From positions 1 to 64,000 of the forward strand of contig WION01000094.1 in assembly GCA_015039365.1 (NCBI GenBank): DNA of 64,000 nt. Reading direction: 5' to 3'. A program made the position numbers and the translations under genes. This DNA is from Amanita rubescens (lineage: Eukaryota; Basidiomycota; Agaricomycetes; Agaricales; Amanitaceae). Below are positions 10,482 to 21,100 of the stretch, in pieces; position 1 is the stretch's first letter; each line of letters begins with the position of its first letter. The notes beneath the pieces were generated by a model that saw only the letters and a program-made list of their open reading frames with translations, searched no databases and was not told the origin of the DNA.

Positions 10482-11471
10482 ATGTCAAGCACAATCAAGC
10501 GGCATCGTCAGTCGTCTTCTTCTTCGTCCTCGTCCACTGCGACGGGAGCGCCCACGGGGTCAAATGCGGCCGCTAAAACCAGCGGGACGCCCAAGCCGCA
10601 ACTTCATCCAGCAAAATCGTTTAGGATTGTGTCGCCGACTGAGTTGTCACCCCCATGGGGAGGGTCTGGGGTCGATGGTAGTGCGGAACGGCGGTATCCG
10701 ATGTTGTGTACGCTCCCGCCGACGTGCACGCATAGGCCTACGCCGCTGGCGAATACAAAGGAACTAGAGTCGCACTATGCGACTTGTCATGCGCATGTGT
10801 GTGAGCAAAAGGGGTGTGGGTGTGTTTTTCCCGAAGCGAGGTTGCTGGAGTTGGTAAGTAGGATGGGTATATGCTAGGCGCAGGTGACGATATCTGGTTC
10901 CAGCATTTTACAGAGTGTCATGACCCACTGGCCGCGGTTAAGAAGGAAAGGGGGGAGAAGATCGTGCGTCGCGTTTATTGTAATATGATTCTGGTACTCA
11001 TGTGGCACGCAGTTTGCATGTCACTTGACGACGTGCAATCGTCTGTTCATGACGCCGAAAGCTCGGCGACTACATCTAATACAAGCGCATGGATACCCTA
11101 AAGAGTACTTCTTCGCGGTGACGAACAAAGGAGTGGGAGGGTTGCTAAGGAAATGGGGTGAAGGGGCGAGCATGATCCGGAGAGAATGGAAGCCGCGAGT
11201 TAAAAAACAAGGGCAGGATGTTGAAATGGAAGACGAAGGATCGGAAGAGTCGGAGGAGGGAGAAGATGAAAGCAGGCAAAGCAGTGACGATGTGATTGTG
11301 TATGAGAAGCCGAGTGCAGGAGCAGAGGACCCGGGAGAGGCTTTGGCACAGCGGATGGATTCCCTGTCGCTTGTTCCGCAGTCTGTCCAGTTTGGACGCG
11401 GCGGCGGTAAGCGGCGGACGCTTGGATGGCGTGGACGTGGGAGAACGGGGATAATGAGAACACGTGGATGA
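10482..11471 (+). CDS. C2H2 zinc-finger protein, ZNF511-like
   Basis: Three exons (10482-10853, 10904-10963, 11013-11471) splice in phase 0 to 296 residues. After a Ser-rich low-complexity start there are three Cys/His pairs: CTLPPTCTHRP with a distal H..CH; CEQKGCGCVF with LHFTECH; and ACHLTTCNRLFMTPKARRLH followed by LIQAHGYP. The HGYPKEYFF and WKPRVKK stretch after the last finger is the ZNF511 family hallmark. An acidic region follows (EDEGSEESEEGEDE), and the tail is Gly/Arg-rich (RGGGKRRTLGWRGRGRTG), which suggests nucleic-acid or protein binding in the nucleus. The molecular role of this family is poorly known. Confidence 0.82.
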
Positions 11472-11585
11472 CGTTTCTCTTGTTTGCGTCGAGAATAGGT
11501 TGCGCTTGTGGGTGAAGAACAACAATGTATTATTGTCCCTGGGTTTTTAAAAAGCGCTAGCGATGAGCAACTTTGCAAATCGACC

Positions 11586-12569
11586 ATGTCTTCCATCGCT
11601 GCTTGGGCTGCCGCAGTTCACCCGGGATCTCCTGCACCACCCTCTCCCTCTTTCATCCAGCCCACACCTGTTGATCTTACTACCCACGGATACACCCCAA
11701 TATTCATCAACATTCCTTATACACGATCTCCCCCCCGTGCGCTCCCTACATCGCCCAAGCAGCAGCAATCCACTCTTCGTCGTCTCTTCTGCCCACTTTC
11801 AAAATCCGTCACAGGTGCCGGCGCCTCATCCAAAAAACCAAAATATGCTCACGTGCCACCACCACTTTCACTCGCGAATGAGATTGCATTGATGCAATTC
11901 GTGAATGGGGGCAGTATCAACGCAAACGGCAAACGGGCCATGAAAGCTCGGGAATCTCAGCCAGGTGTTGGTGTCATTTACAAAGATGAAAATGGTCATA
12001 TCTGGTGGGATGAGGATGAAAAGTACGAATATGCCCAAGGCCAGGACGTCGATGAGGGGCTCAGCTCCTACAGGGAGTTTCCCTCACAACAGCGCAGTGC
12101 GCCGCTGGCGACGGACACGGCGTCAACTCTCGTTTCCCACTTGGGTGAAAGGGACATTGTCAAGCTTACTGAAGAAACCGCGTATCCGGTCGTTCCTGGT
12201 CTGTCTGTGTTGACTGTGCCATCGAGGGCAAGAAAATCAGCAGATGGTGCTGTTGAGCATCTGCGCCAGCCCGAGTTTTTAGTCGACGTAGCCCCGTTCG
12301 GAACTAGGTTGGCCAATGCCGCTTCTCCGCGGCCAAAAGATAAAGCAAAGAGACGTCCCGCCCCACTCAAGATCCTTTCTCCCGTTTCATCGTTCAAGAA
12401 GCCAAGTAATCCTGCTTTACCTTCTGCTGGCTTGGGATCAGCGGAAGAGCCAATGCCGCTGCCTCGAGTTCAGATACTGCCGAGCCATGTCGACCACGAG
12501 TCTGGTTGGAATCAGTGGCCTAGACTAGATTTACGAACAATATTTAGAGCTGGAATGAGTAATGAGTAA
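11586..12569 (+). CDS. Conserved basidiomycete protein of unknown function
   Basis: A single-exon frame is open from 11508, but the ATG at 11586 (MSSIAAWAAAVHPGSP) is the likelier start because the upstream residues overlap the probable 5' leader. This gives 327 residues. The N-terminal half is Pro/Ser-rich (IFINIPYTRSPPRALPTSP). A compact segment LANEIALMQFVNGGSI followed by GVGVIYKDENGHIWWDEDE and EYAQG looks like the conserved core; I recall similar blocks in other Agaricomycete hypothetical proteins. The C-terminus is basic and Pro-rich (KDKAKRRPAPLKILSPVSSF). There is no signal peptide or membrane segment. It lies 114 bp after the zinc-finger gene on the same strand. Confidence 0.7.
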   Translation: MSSIAAWAAAVHPGSPAPPSPSFIQPTPVDLTTHGYTPIFINIPYTRSPPRALPTSPKQQQSTLRRLFCPLSKSVTGAGASSKKPKYAHVPPPLSLANEIALMQFVNGGSINANGKRAMKARESQPGVGVIYKDENGHIWWDEDEKYEYAQGQDVDEGLSSYREFPSQQRSAPLATDTASTLVSHLGERDIVKLTEETAYPVVPGLSVLTVPSRARKSADGAVEHLRQPEFLVDVAPFGTRLANAASPRPKDKAKRRPAPLKILSPVSSFKKPSNPALPSAGLGSAEEPMPLPRVQILPSHVDHESGWNQWPRLDLRTIFRAGMSNE

Positions 12570-12899
12570 TGAATACGTTTGTATCGCTAACATCTAGATT
12601 TTTTGACATCATTTGTATTTCTTGGGACTTGCTTCACGACTCGCGATGCCTACTTTACCCACATACTAGGAATAATTCATAATATACTTTCGTGTAATAA
12701 TTGCCAAAATTTTACGGCAGTTCTAACTGCCAATATTAGCGTAAATGCAAAAGTATATTTATCAACCGTAATTGTAGTGTGACATAAGTAGATAGTTCCA
12801 GCCACAGAAGAGTACATCATACCCTCTGGACGCCAATAATTTTACCGTTTATCTTTTTTTATGCTGGTGCAAATTTTGTAGCTAGACCCACCATGCTTT
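12570..12899. other. AT-rich intergenic stretch
   Basis: No gene is recognised. It separates the plus-strand unknown gene from the duplicated 7-TM region that begins near 12900. Confidence 0.5.
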
Positions 12900-13078
12900 G
12901 TTATGGTGGGGAACGCCAAAACTGCACGATATTCCAAGTTCTTTTGTATGAAAAAAGTACAGACGAAGGGTAACAGGTCGAAGTCAAACAAGTTCGGGTG
13001 TGAAGGCCAAATAACAGATAGAACAACTTGAAGAACTTGTATGCATTGAGATAAAACGAAGGAAAACGAATTCAGAAC

Positions 13079-13103
13079 GACGTATGCGGTTACCGCATAC
13101 GTC
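13079..13103. terminator. Perfect 12-bp inverted repeat after the 7-TM gene (copy 1)
   Basis: GACGTATGCGGT-T-ACCGCATACGTC has two 12-nt arms around one base, 7 bp downstream of the stop codon (minus strand, 13111). It would form a strong hairpin in the 3' UTR. A transcription-end or mRNA-stability role is only a guess. Confidence 0.5.
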
Positions 13104-13110
13104 CTTATCA

Positions 13111-14156
13111 TCAGGAGGCGACGTTTTTCGACGGAATAGCACGTTCAATAGTAGACTCACCGATGAATGTAGGCAGTTCAGATTTAGGTGTAGCCCTATT
13201 TTGCGCTACCCTTATCAATATGAGGTTATAAGCGATCAATGAAGTAGGAAAACTCTGGACGCAGAAGTGAGATACGGTCCCCAGCAGCATTTGATTCATT
13301 AATGACATACAATAGCGTGCGTTATCCAGACCACAGAATCGGGACTAGAAATCATCGCGCCAAAGGTGGCAATGCTTGTAACGGTGTTTAATAAACCCGA
13401 TTCGGCGATAACGCGAATTACAAAACAGGCCAGGCGTGGAGACAAAGTATTTCTCCAGATTTTCAATATAATAGCAACTTCATTTCGAATTAATATCGTG
13501 GAATGCAGAGTAATCGCCTCACGTACGTGTTGCATATATGTTTATGATGGTGGTACTGGCAAAAAACGTCCCCAACTCGAATATATCACGTCGATCAATA
13601 AGGCTTCCTGATACTACTCCAGGGACAGTGACGTTCAAATATGTCACCTCGAGAAGACTTGATATGTTGTATAGCATTAGGAGGAGGGGAAGGAGCGCGA
13701 CACGCCACGATTTATCGTAAACCACCCAACAACGGAAGATCTGTTGCAATACGATGAATAACAGGCTATTTGCTTTGTTTATTCACGAACCAAGACGCCG
13801 TCAATTATAATTGGCGTCAACATTTCTATAAAATACTGAAGAGAATTCAATTTGACGATGACGATTGATTTTTTTTAGTTACGTACATTGATAACACGGG
13901 GAATATGCGGCATGCCACTGTGACCTTCAGAAACGAGTAAAGTAGTTTGCAAACCAAGGCCGAAGTCTGTCACTGCGAAAGCAAAGAAGATAATAGTAAT
14001 GATCAAGAAGGGCCAATGAATCCCCTTGCGCAGCGTCTCGCCATCGTCTGAAAAGACAAGCCATCGTAGGCATATGAGGAACGTGACGAAAAATACGCCC
14101 GTTACGAATGCCTGCGTAGTCGTCGTAATGATACACACATTGATGAATGACAGCAT
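13111..14156 (-). CDS. Seven-transmembrane protein, copy 1
   Basis: Five exons on the minus strand splice in phase: 14156-13887, 13835-13822, 13765-13527, 13477-13311, 13254-13111. Seven hydrophobic segments are visible: INVCIITTTTQAFVTGVFFV; HWPFLIITIIFFAFAVTDF; IEILLFIVLQQIFRCWVVYD; LLPLLLMLYNISSLLEV; FFASTTIINIYATLAIIL; CFVIRVIAESGLLNTVT; and HAISFPTSLIAYNLILIRVA. The spacing, with an FRCWVVYDKSW loop after TM3 and an R..RVIAESGLL TM6, matches a large unnamed 7-TM family of Agaricomycetes, possibly receptor-like. The start is uncertain. Homology to copy 2 reaches upstream to DNVLDSM, and an ATG at 14376 could be joined through an intron ending at CACCAG (14274-14279). The ligand and role are unknown. 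Confidence 0.72.
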
Positions 14157-14376
14157 TGAGTCCAGTACATTGTCAAAACCGGCCTTTGGTATTTGTACCT
14201 CAACTGGTCCAACTGCTTTGAGACTCGATCCGGTGAAGCAGGTCCCTTCTGCTATAGATGAGTCGAGTGGTTCCTGGTGAGATGATATCGATCAGTGACT
14301 CTAGGCTGTTGATGGATGTGTTGAAGGGCGGGATTGGAAAGCCGACGCTTGCGATGACCGAGCTCGATTTAAACAT

Positions 14377-15540
14377 CGCTATCTATCTGCAGCAATCTCT
14401 TTTTGGTCCAATACTCCATACCTCTTTTCTCTGGGTTGGTGCCAGGTGGTGGGTTTCGAATGGGTGGTCATTACTAGTAGTGGCTAATAGTAACAGCACG
14501 ACATCCAGTGTTGGCACACTGCTCTGAGTGACGCTCAGGCATGCCAGTGCACACCCCTTAGCCTCTTAGAGACAGGGGCTTCAGGTTCCCTCACAGCATC
14601 TGACCTTGAAAAGATAATTCATGATTTTAAGTAAACAGCAACCAAAGACACGATGAAAGTATAAATGCCTTTCTTCGTCGTGACATTGGACATACGCACG
14701 TAGTCAGGATTTCGACTGACTTTGACTCAGAATTCTGGAGACAGACATAGAACGACCGGGGGTTAATGAGCACGGTCAGGGTGAAAGATACACATGGAGT
14801 AAGCGTACATTACATTTACAGCTGACCACGCGCGCCACGGGGCCTAAACGCCGAGGAATCGAGAAAAAAAAGAAAATAGTAAATAACCTTTCCAAGGTTA
14901 AGCCGCTTACAACTCGTATCGAGAGCGTCTAAATGTCGAACCGGTGACGAGAAAAGTGGCCGGCAACTGGGTGCACACCACACTCCCAATTCTGACGCGT
15001 TCCTTTTCATCTGCTGCCCAGATTTTGCCCGTTGCGTTGCCCCGACACATGTCGCTTCTATTACAACCTGCGCGGGGGCGGTGAGGATGCTTCTGAAGTA
15101 GGTGATTGGCATGGTGGGGCCTGAAGTGCTGGTTTCAGAGGTGTACCACTGGTCCTGCTTACCTACGGTCCACCTGCAAGTTCTTAGTCACTGCACCCAC
15201 CCAGCTGCTCTCCCTCAGTCCACACACTGCATAATATAAATATATAAACTCGTAAAATACCTATATTTTCCTGCCAATGCAGTCAGTGCACATGCCTGGG
15301 CCAAACTTAACCATGCTGGTGCATCTGTCGCCCATGCTCCTCGTTGTCTACCCCTTATATTCCGCCACTCCTTCTTGCCTAATTCCATCTCCAACGTAAC
15401 ATAGTGTGCGACCGGCGAACCAGGGGCTGTCATCCTCCGAGTCGGCAGCTCAGGCTGTTCTTCTGGCAGCTCCAACACCCCAGGTCTCATGTGGCATTGT
15501 GTGCGCACCCTCTGGCGCACTTTTCTCGTGGCCTCCGGTG
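14377..15540. other. Spacer between the 7-TM copies
   Basis: The left part (to about 14745) belongs to the duplicated unit, as promoter and upstream DNA of copy 1. The rest shows only short unconvincing open frames, and no gene is recognised. Confidence 0.5.
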
Positions 15541-15698
15541 TTATGGTGGGGACCGTCAAAATTGCATCCTATTCCGAGTTCGTATGAAAAGATACAGACG
15601 AAGGATAATATATAAGTCGAAGTCAAACATAAAGTTCGGGTGTGGAGAAACAACAACTTGAAGAACGTGTATGCACGACAAGACAAAGGGAAATAAAA

Positions 15699-16776
15699 TT
15701 AGAAGGACGCCTGCCGCACCGCATGTCGTCGGGAGGCGTCCTTTTCCGATGGATTAGCACGTTCAATAGTAGACTCACTGATGAATGTAGGCAGTTCAGG
15801 TTTAGGTGTAGCCCTATTTTGCGCTACCCTTATCAATATGAGATTATAAGCGATTAATGAAGTGGGAAAACTCTAGGCGCATGGGTGAGATACGGTCCCC
15901 ATCAGCATTTGATTCATTAATAACATACAATAGCATGCGTTATCCAGAGCGCATGGTCGGGACTGAGAGCTGTCGCGCAAAAGGTACCAATGCTCGTAAG
16001 GGTGCACAATAAACCCGATTCGACGATGATGCGAATCACAAAACGGGCCAGGCGTGGAGACAAAGTATTCCTCCAGATTTTCAATATAATAGCAACTTCA
16101 TTTCGGATTAGTATCATGGAATGCAGAGCAATCGCCTCACGTACATGTTGCATATATGTTTATGACGGTGGAACTGGCAAAAAACGTCACCAACTCGAAT
16201 TTATCACGTCGATCAATAAGGCTTCCAGATACTACTCCAGGGACAGTGACGTTCAAATATGTCACCTCGAGAAGACTTGATATGTTGTATAGCATTAGGA
16301 GGAGGGGAAGGAGCGCGACACGCCACGATTTATCATAAACCACCCAACAACGGAAGATCTGTTGCAATACGATGAATAACAGGCTATTTGCTTTGTTTAT
16401 TCACGAACCAAGACGCCGTCAATTATAATTGGCGTCAACATTTCTATAAAATACTGAAGAGTGTTCAATTTGACGATGAGGATTGATTTTTTGAGTTACG
16501 TACATTGATAACACGGGGAATATGCAGCATGCCACTGTAACCTTCAGAAACGAGTAAAGTAGTTTGCAAAACAAGGCTGAAGTCTGTCACTGCGAAAGCA
16601 AAGAAGATGATAGTAATGATCAAGAAGGGCCAATGAATCCCCTTGCGCAGCGTCCTGCCATCGTCTGAAAAGACAAGCCATCGTAGGCATATGAGGAACG
16701 TGGCAAAAAACACGCCCGTTACGAGTGCCTGCGTAGTCGTCGCAATGATAGATACTTCAACGACGGATGACAGCAT
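15699..16776 (-). CDS. Seven-transmembrane protein, copy 2
   Basis: This has the same exon structure as copy 1. The first exon is read from MLSSVVEVSIIATTTQALVT, the TM3-TM5 exon carries FRCWVVYDKSWRVALLPLLL, and the TM6 exon has ARFVIRIIVESGLLCTLTS. The last exon (15872-15699) starts SFPTSLIAYNLILIRVAQNR. The C-terminus differs from copy 1: the frame runs on to ASRRHAVRQASF instead of stopping after VAS. All exons remain open, so both copies may be functional. As in copy 1 the true start codon is unclear; the region upstream (16800-16985) has diverged more than the body. Substitutions between the copies cluster in the TM6-TM7 loop. Confidence 0.7.
15706..15742. terminator. Hairpin at the 3' end of 7-TM copy 2
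   Basis: GGACGCCT (15704-15713 region) pairs with AGGCGTCC (15735-15742). It lies at the place of the palindrome of copy 1, but with a different stem sequence, and part of it is coding in copy 2. Confidence 0.4.
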
Positions 16777-17232
16777 TGAGTCCAGTACATTGTCAAAGCC
16801 TGCCTTCGGTATTTGTACTGCAACTGGTCGAACCGTGGGCTAGACTCGAGCCAGAAACTCTTTTCCGCCCGAGAACTGGCCCGAACATCGGATTAGGGCC
16901 AGGGGCGGTATTGGACAGTTGACAACGTTGAAACGTTCAACTTGACGCTTGTGATAATATCGAGATTCGAGCTCGATCTAAACATCGCTATTGCACACCC
17001 CTGAGCCGCTTGAGACAAGGGCTTCACAGCATCTAACCTGAGTGTGTCCATTCTTATACTCAGATATGCACAACTCTTAGGCGCTTAGAAACAAGGGATT
17101 CGGCGTCCGTCACAGCATCTGACCTAGAAAAGATAATTCATGATTTTAAAGAGCAACCAAAGGTACGGTGAAAGTATAAACACCTCTCCGAACGAGTCGA
17201 CATCGAACATACGCGCGTAGTCAGGGCTTCAA

Positions 17233-17815
17233 GAGTACTAAGCGTAAGCCTGGGATGAGTGCGGGGGCTGGAATCTGCCCTCATACATCTTCATACATCT
17301 CTCACTCAACTCGGCTTCGGCCCATCTTATCATTCCGTTCTCGGGCAAGAGACAGCACCTGTACATGTTTTGGATGTCAATGTTCCTGATGCTGACGCTA
17401 ACGTCAAATGCTGGCAGCGTCCCGGTAACTCGAGACAATTTTGGAAACGAATGAACGTGACGACGATGAAATAAAGGCTCGAGCTCAGACGAAGCAAAGG
17501 GTAAGATGCATGAGGAAGCTCGGGAAACCAAAGAAGTCGTCACGAAGGAGAGAAGGGTCTGATAGAAAAAAAATAAAACGCGTTCGGGTGAGCACCAATG
17601 GAAACGACGAAGTTGACAAGGTTTGATTTTATCGTTTAGGGTAACGTACTGGACGTCGAAAAAGTATCGTACTGGCAGTGGTATGGGTATGGCGTTCTGT
17701 GATTGTAATCCAAATTGTATGCCTAGCAATATTGTTTGGTCATCGATCATCGATTCAACCTTTGGTCAGAATCTGAGTTTGATTTTTATATAGCTCAACA
17801 CTACAACCCTGTAAT
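17233..17815. other. Intergenic before tRNA-Asn
   Basis: A minus-strand open frame of 170 codons (17750-17238) is present, but it has no recognisable domain, no supporting splice pattern and a biased Cys/Phe/Ser-rich composition. I do not call it a gene. Nothing else is seen. Confidence 0.4.
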
Positions 17816-17941
17816 TGCCCCATGGCTGAGTTGGTTACAGCGTCCGACTGTTATGGCCTGGTGCACTATGCACAGTGTTCATTGTGCATAATGTACCACG
17901 AGTTAATCGGAAGGTCGTGAGTTCGAGCCTCACTGGGGCAG
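17816..17941 (+). tRNA. tRNA-Asn (anticodon GTT) with a 52-nt intron
   Basis: The cloverleaf closes fully. The acceptor stem is TGCCCCA/TGGGGCA, the D stem GCTG/CAGC with loop AGTTGGTTA, and the anticodon stem TCCGA/TCGGA with loop CTGTTAA (anticodon 17850-17852). The T stem is GTGAG/CTCAC with loop TTCGAGC, and the discriminator is G. The intron is 17854-17905, right after A37, the standard place for nuclear tRNA introns, and carries its own hairpin (GTGCA-CTA-TGCAC). B-box-like GTTCGAGCC is internal. CCA is not encoded, as expected in eukaryotes. Confidence 0.93.
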
Positions 17942-17942
17942 C

Positions 17943-17948
17943 TTTTTT
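17943..17948 (+). terminator. RNA polymerase III terminator (T6)
   Basis: A run of six T starts two bases after the discriminator base of tRNA-Asn, as usual for Pol III genes. Confidence 0.85.
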
Positions 17949-18146
17949 GCTCTCCACTTCCCAGCATGTAGCCATGGTCTCAGCACACGTGTCGAGATAA
18001 ATTGTATATTATCTCCTTGTCCTAGCATAGAATTCGTAATATACAATAAAGCAAACAAGACCAACACGAGAAAGCCAAAAGGGTGAGATTTTTGTAATAA
18101 TACCTTTAAAACATTTAGTACAGATATGTCCATGTCACGACGTGCA

Positions 18147-21100
18147 TCATAATCTCCACGACGCTGACGTTCTCAGATCCGGCGAATCCGGCGGCGATTG
18201 CGATTGAGGTATGAATCCAACAGCTGGAGGCGGAGGTCCCGTCAACGATCCAGGGAGATACAAAGGCACAGTCGGGATCAGCTCAAAAACGTTCTGCGCA
18301 ACAGCCTTCCTGTTATTCCCCACCATCGTTAGCTCCGTGTTCGTCATCACCGCGTGCACCTGAGGGTCTTCCATGCTATCGCTATTCCGCCCGTCCACAG
18401 GCGTTGCAGAGACGTTCGAGCCGATTCCTCGTCCATCCCAGATGCATCTGATCTCGTTTCCAGATATGATTTGGGCCAGTCTTCCAGTTTCTATGTGTCG
18501 GATCTCGATGAATCGGCTGTCAAAGAGTAGGATATACGGCGAGTGGAGCGCCACTCGTTCGGCAGTGCCTTCCCAGTCTATTGTACCAGCCGACCGGCTT
18601 GGGTCACCGTGCTTATCGACGTAGACTCCAAATTCTGGACATGAATGATAAGAAGAATAACGTTGCGAGTGGGAGAAAAGGCGTACCATCGTAACACAGC
18701 AAGAATTCATCTTCAGCTGAGCGGAACATTCCCTTTGGACGAGCGGATTCACAGCGTCTGGCAAGCTGTGCCAGTCGAGGATCCTCTCGCTGTGGAATAG
18801 TGACACTGTCAAAACTAGGTATCTTTCAGTCGAATGCTCGGCGTCAGCAGTAGAAAACACTCTTACTTGTGCAAGTCCATGATCTCGAAACCTTTGGCGC
18901 AAAGTATGGCCACTCTTGCCTTGAGGAATATGAGATCAAATGCTTCCGACGGTAGGAAGAAGTCTCTATAGATCCGGAACCACTCTGATTTGGCGGAACG
19001 TAGACCCAGACGTGATGACAGGCCAATGGGTGCTCTGACGTTCTGATTTATCTTTTCTCCCACGGGCTCTAGAACACGGAAGATGCTATCCAGCTTCAGA
19101 AAGAAATAGTATTAGAGAATGAAACGAGTTAATTCGAATCGAACGTACCCCTTTTTTCTTCATGTAAACGACCAGAGTCCGATTGTGTAGAGTTCCTACA
19201 CGGAAGAAGTGGACGTCCTTGGAACCATTCAATTTCTGAGGCACTTGTGAAGCGGGCGAAGCATGCGATGAACTCGGCACGAGGGCTTCAATATGGTATG
19301 CAAAAAGAGACTATAAAAAGCTTTGAGTATGACTTGGCAACCAAGTCGTAAAACTTTACCTTGTCAGCCAGGACAAGGAAGATCCCAAACTCTTCCAGCA
19401 TAGCACACTGTGTCACCATCTTCAAATGCAAAACACGACGCAACGCTAGATGTGGGATCAAAAAAAAACTCTTCTAGACAAGTTTAAAAAACTTGCATTT
19501 AGGATCATGTCTAAAGCCGATCCAGACGCCTTCTGCACATCCAATTGCGACCAACGCACGCCTATCAGAGGTAGCTTTCGACCCGAGTCAGCTGACGAAG
19601 GTCAAGTATACTCCAAGAACTTACTAAATGGCACCGAGCAAGTCACCTTCCCAGTAAACATGTCCTGGTTCCAGGACTGCTGCTGCGCGCCAATGAAAGA
19701 CGGAATAAGGAACGTATCCGCGCTGAGCGTCTCAATCTCGAACACCTTGTTCGAGTCCTGCACGACTCTTCGCAAAACAAGCGCTTCGTCCAGCTTGGTT
19801 TTCCATTCCAGCCGCGCTTGCTGCGATTCAGCGTAGAGAAGATAAGCACCACCCATTCTGCCGTTATGATGCAGTGTCACGGGATATACTGATCGAGAGT
19901 CGTTGGGTGTCTCCGGGGATGCACCAGGCGTATTAGGCGCCACAGCTTCTCCTCCATGCCCGCCCCGAAGACCGCGTAGCAACCCTGCACCTCTTTGAGT
20001 AGGGGGGTCGTTGTAATTGACCAAGGTCAGCAGATCAAGTGGAATAGGCTGCGAAAGGAGATCAACCGTTATTTATGGGTCATAGCAAAGCGAGAGAGAA
20101 ACGTACTCGTCTATTGACGATATATTTCGTCACGCCATCACGTTCCTTTATTTTCGTCATTACCACTGCGTGCACAATTCAGTATAATGACGCGCACAGG
20201 ATACGATTATACTCACGATAATTGTCGAATAATAAGACAAAGAGTTCACTCCATCCACTCCATTCCAGACCACTCTCAGGTTGTCGGAGTAGCTTGCCGG
20301 AGTAAAGCAAGGAACGGTTCTCGTCCAGGAGATCCAGATCCTGAAAGATCAGGTCAAGAAACGTCCAGGTCGGCCATATCCACAACTTACAATGACTTCT
20401 CCGTTTTTGAAGACTAGATTCGAGTTGTATCGCCAAAGCTCCACTTTTTGTTTGGCTGATGTGACACCGGGTTCAGTGTCCTTGCCCAGAGCTTTGATAA
20501 CGTCGATGACATTGGGAATCGATTCCAGGTCTTCATGCCCCTCCGGTGACTCTTCCATGATACCTCTCAACAGCAATTCATACCGCAGCAAGCGAGGTAT
20601 AGGCCTGTTGATGAAGTTCTTCATATCAAGTCTGTGTGCGTCTGGATGACGAGTACAGCTCTGCAAAGTATGTAGACAACGTTCGGCAGGTCAATAATTT
20701 GTCCACATACCTCGACAAATGCCTTGAAAGTCGGGTTATTCGCCATCTCATCGTCTATTCGGTATGCCGCAATCGGATAGTTTGGAACATATTCCATATA
20801 GGCTTCTCTAAAATGCAACGCCGTGTCGAACACGGCAGCAGTTATACTCCGGATATTAGGATGTTGTTCACGCTGGGTCTCGTGGAATTTTTCAACGAGT
20901 TTGGCGTGGTGTTCATATAGCTCGCGATAGTTGTGGAAAACGTCTTGAATAAATTGTTCAAGTTTTTGTTGTGGAAGGATAGGCGGGTCAGCTTCGCGTA
21001 GTGGTTTGATGTACATCTAATAAACGCGTAAGCATGAATCATTCTCTCTTAGACGGTTAACATACAGCCTCGATGTTTTCCAAATCCTTAACATAAGCCA

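Larger units (their letters stand above)
12900..14745. repeat. Segmental duplication, copy 1
   Basis: This matches 15541-17232 almost base for base across the 7-TM gene and more loosely at both ends. Shared anchors include TTATGGTGGGGA (12901 and 15541), the whole coding region, and GATAATTCATGATTTTAA (about 14611 and 17131). A stretch of about 0.8 kb lies between the copies. Confidence 0.85.
15541..17232. repeat. Segmental duplication, copy 2
   Basis: This is homologous to 12900-14745. The coding exons are very similar. The 5' leader and the 3' end after the stop codon have diverged most, including the 3' hairpin and the N-terminal exon region. Confidence 0.85.

Noticed and set aside
17238..17750. 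170-codon minus-strand frame before the tRNA
   Set aside because: There are no domain, no homology to copy 1 flanks, and an unlikely composition; kept only as part of an intergenic note.
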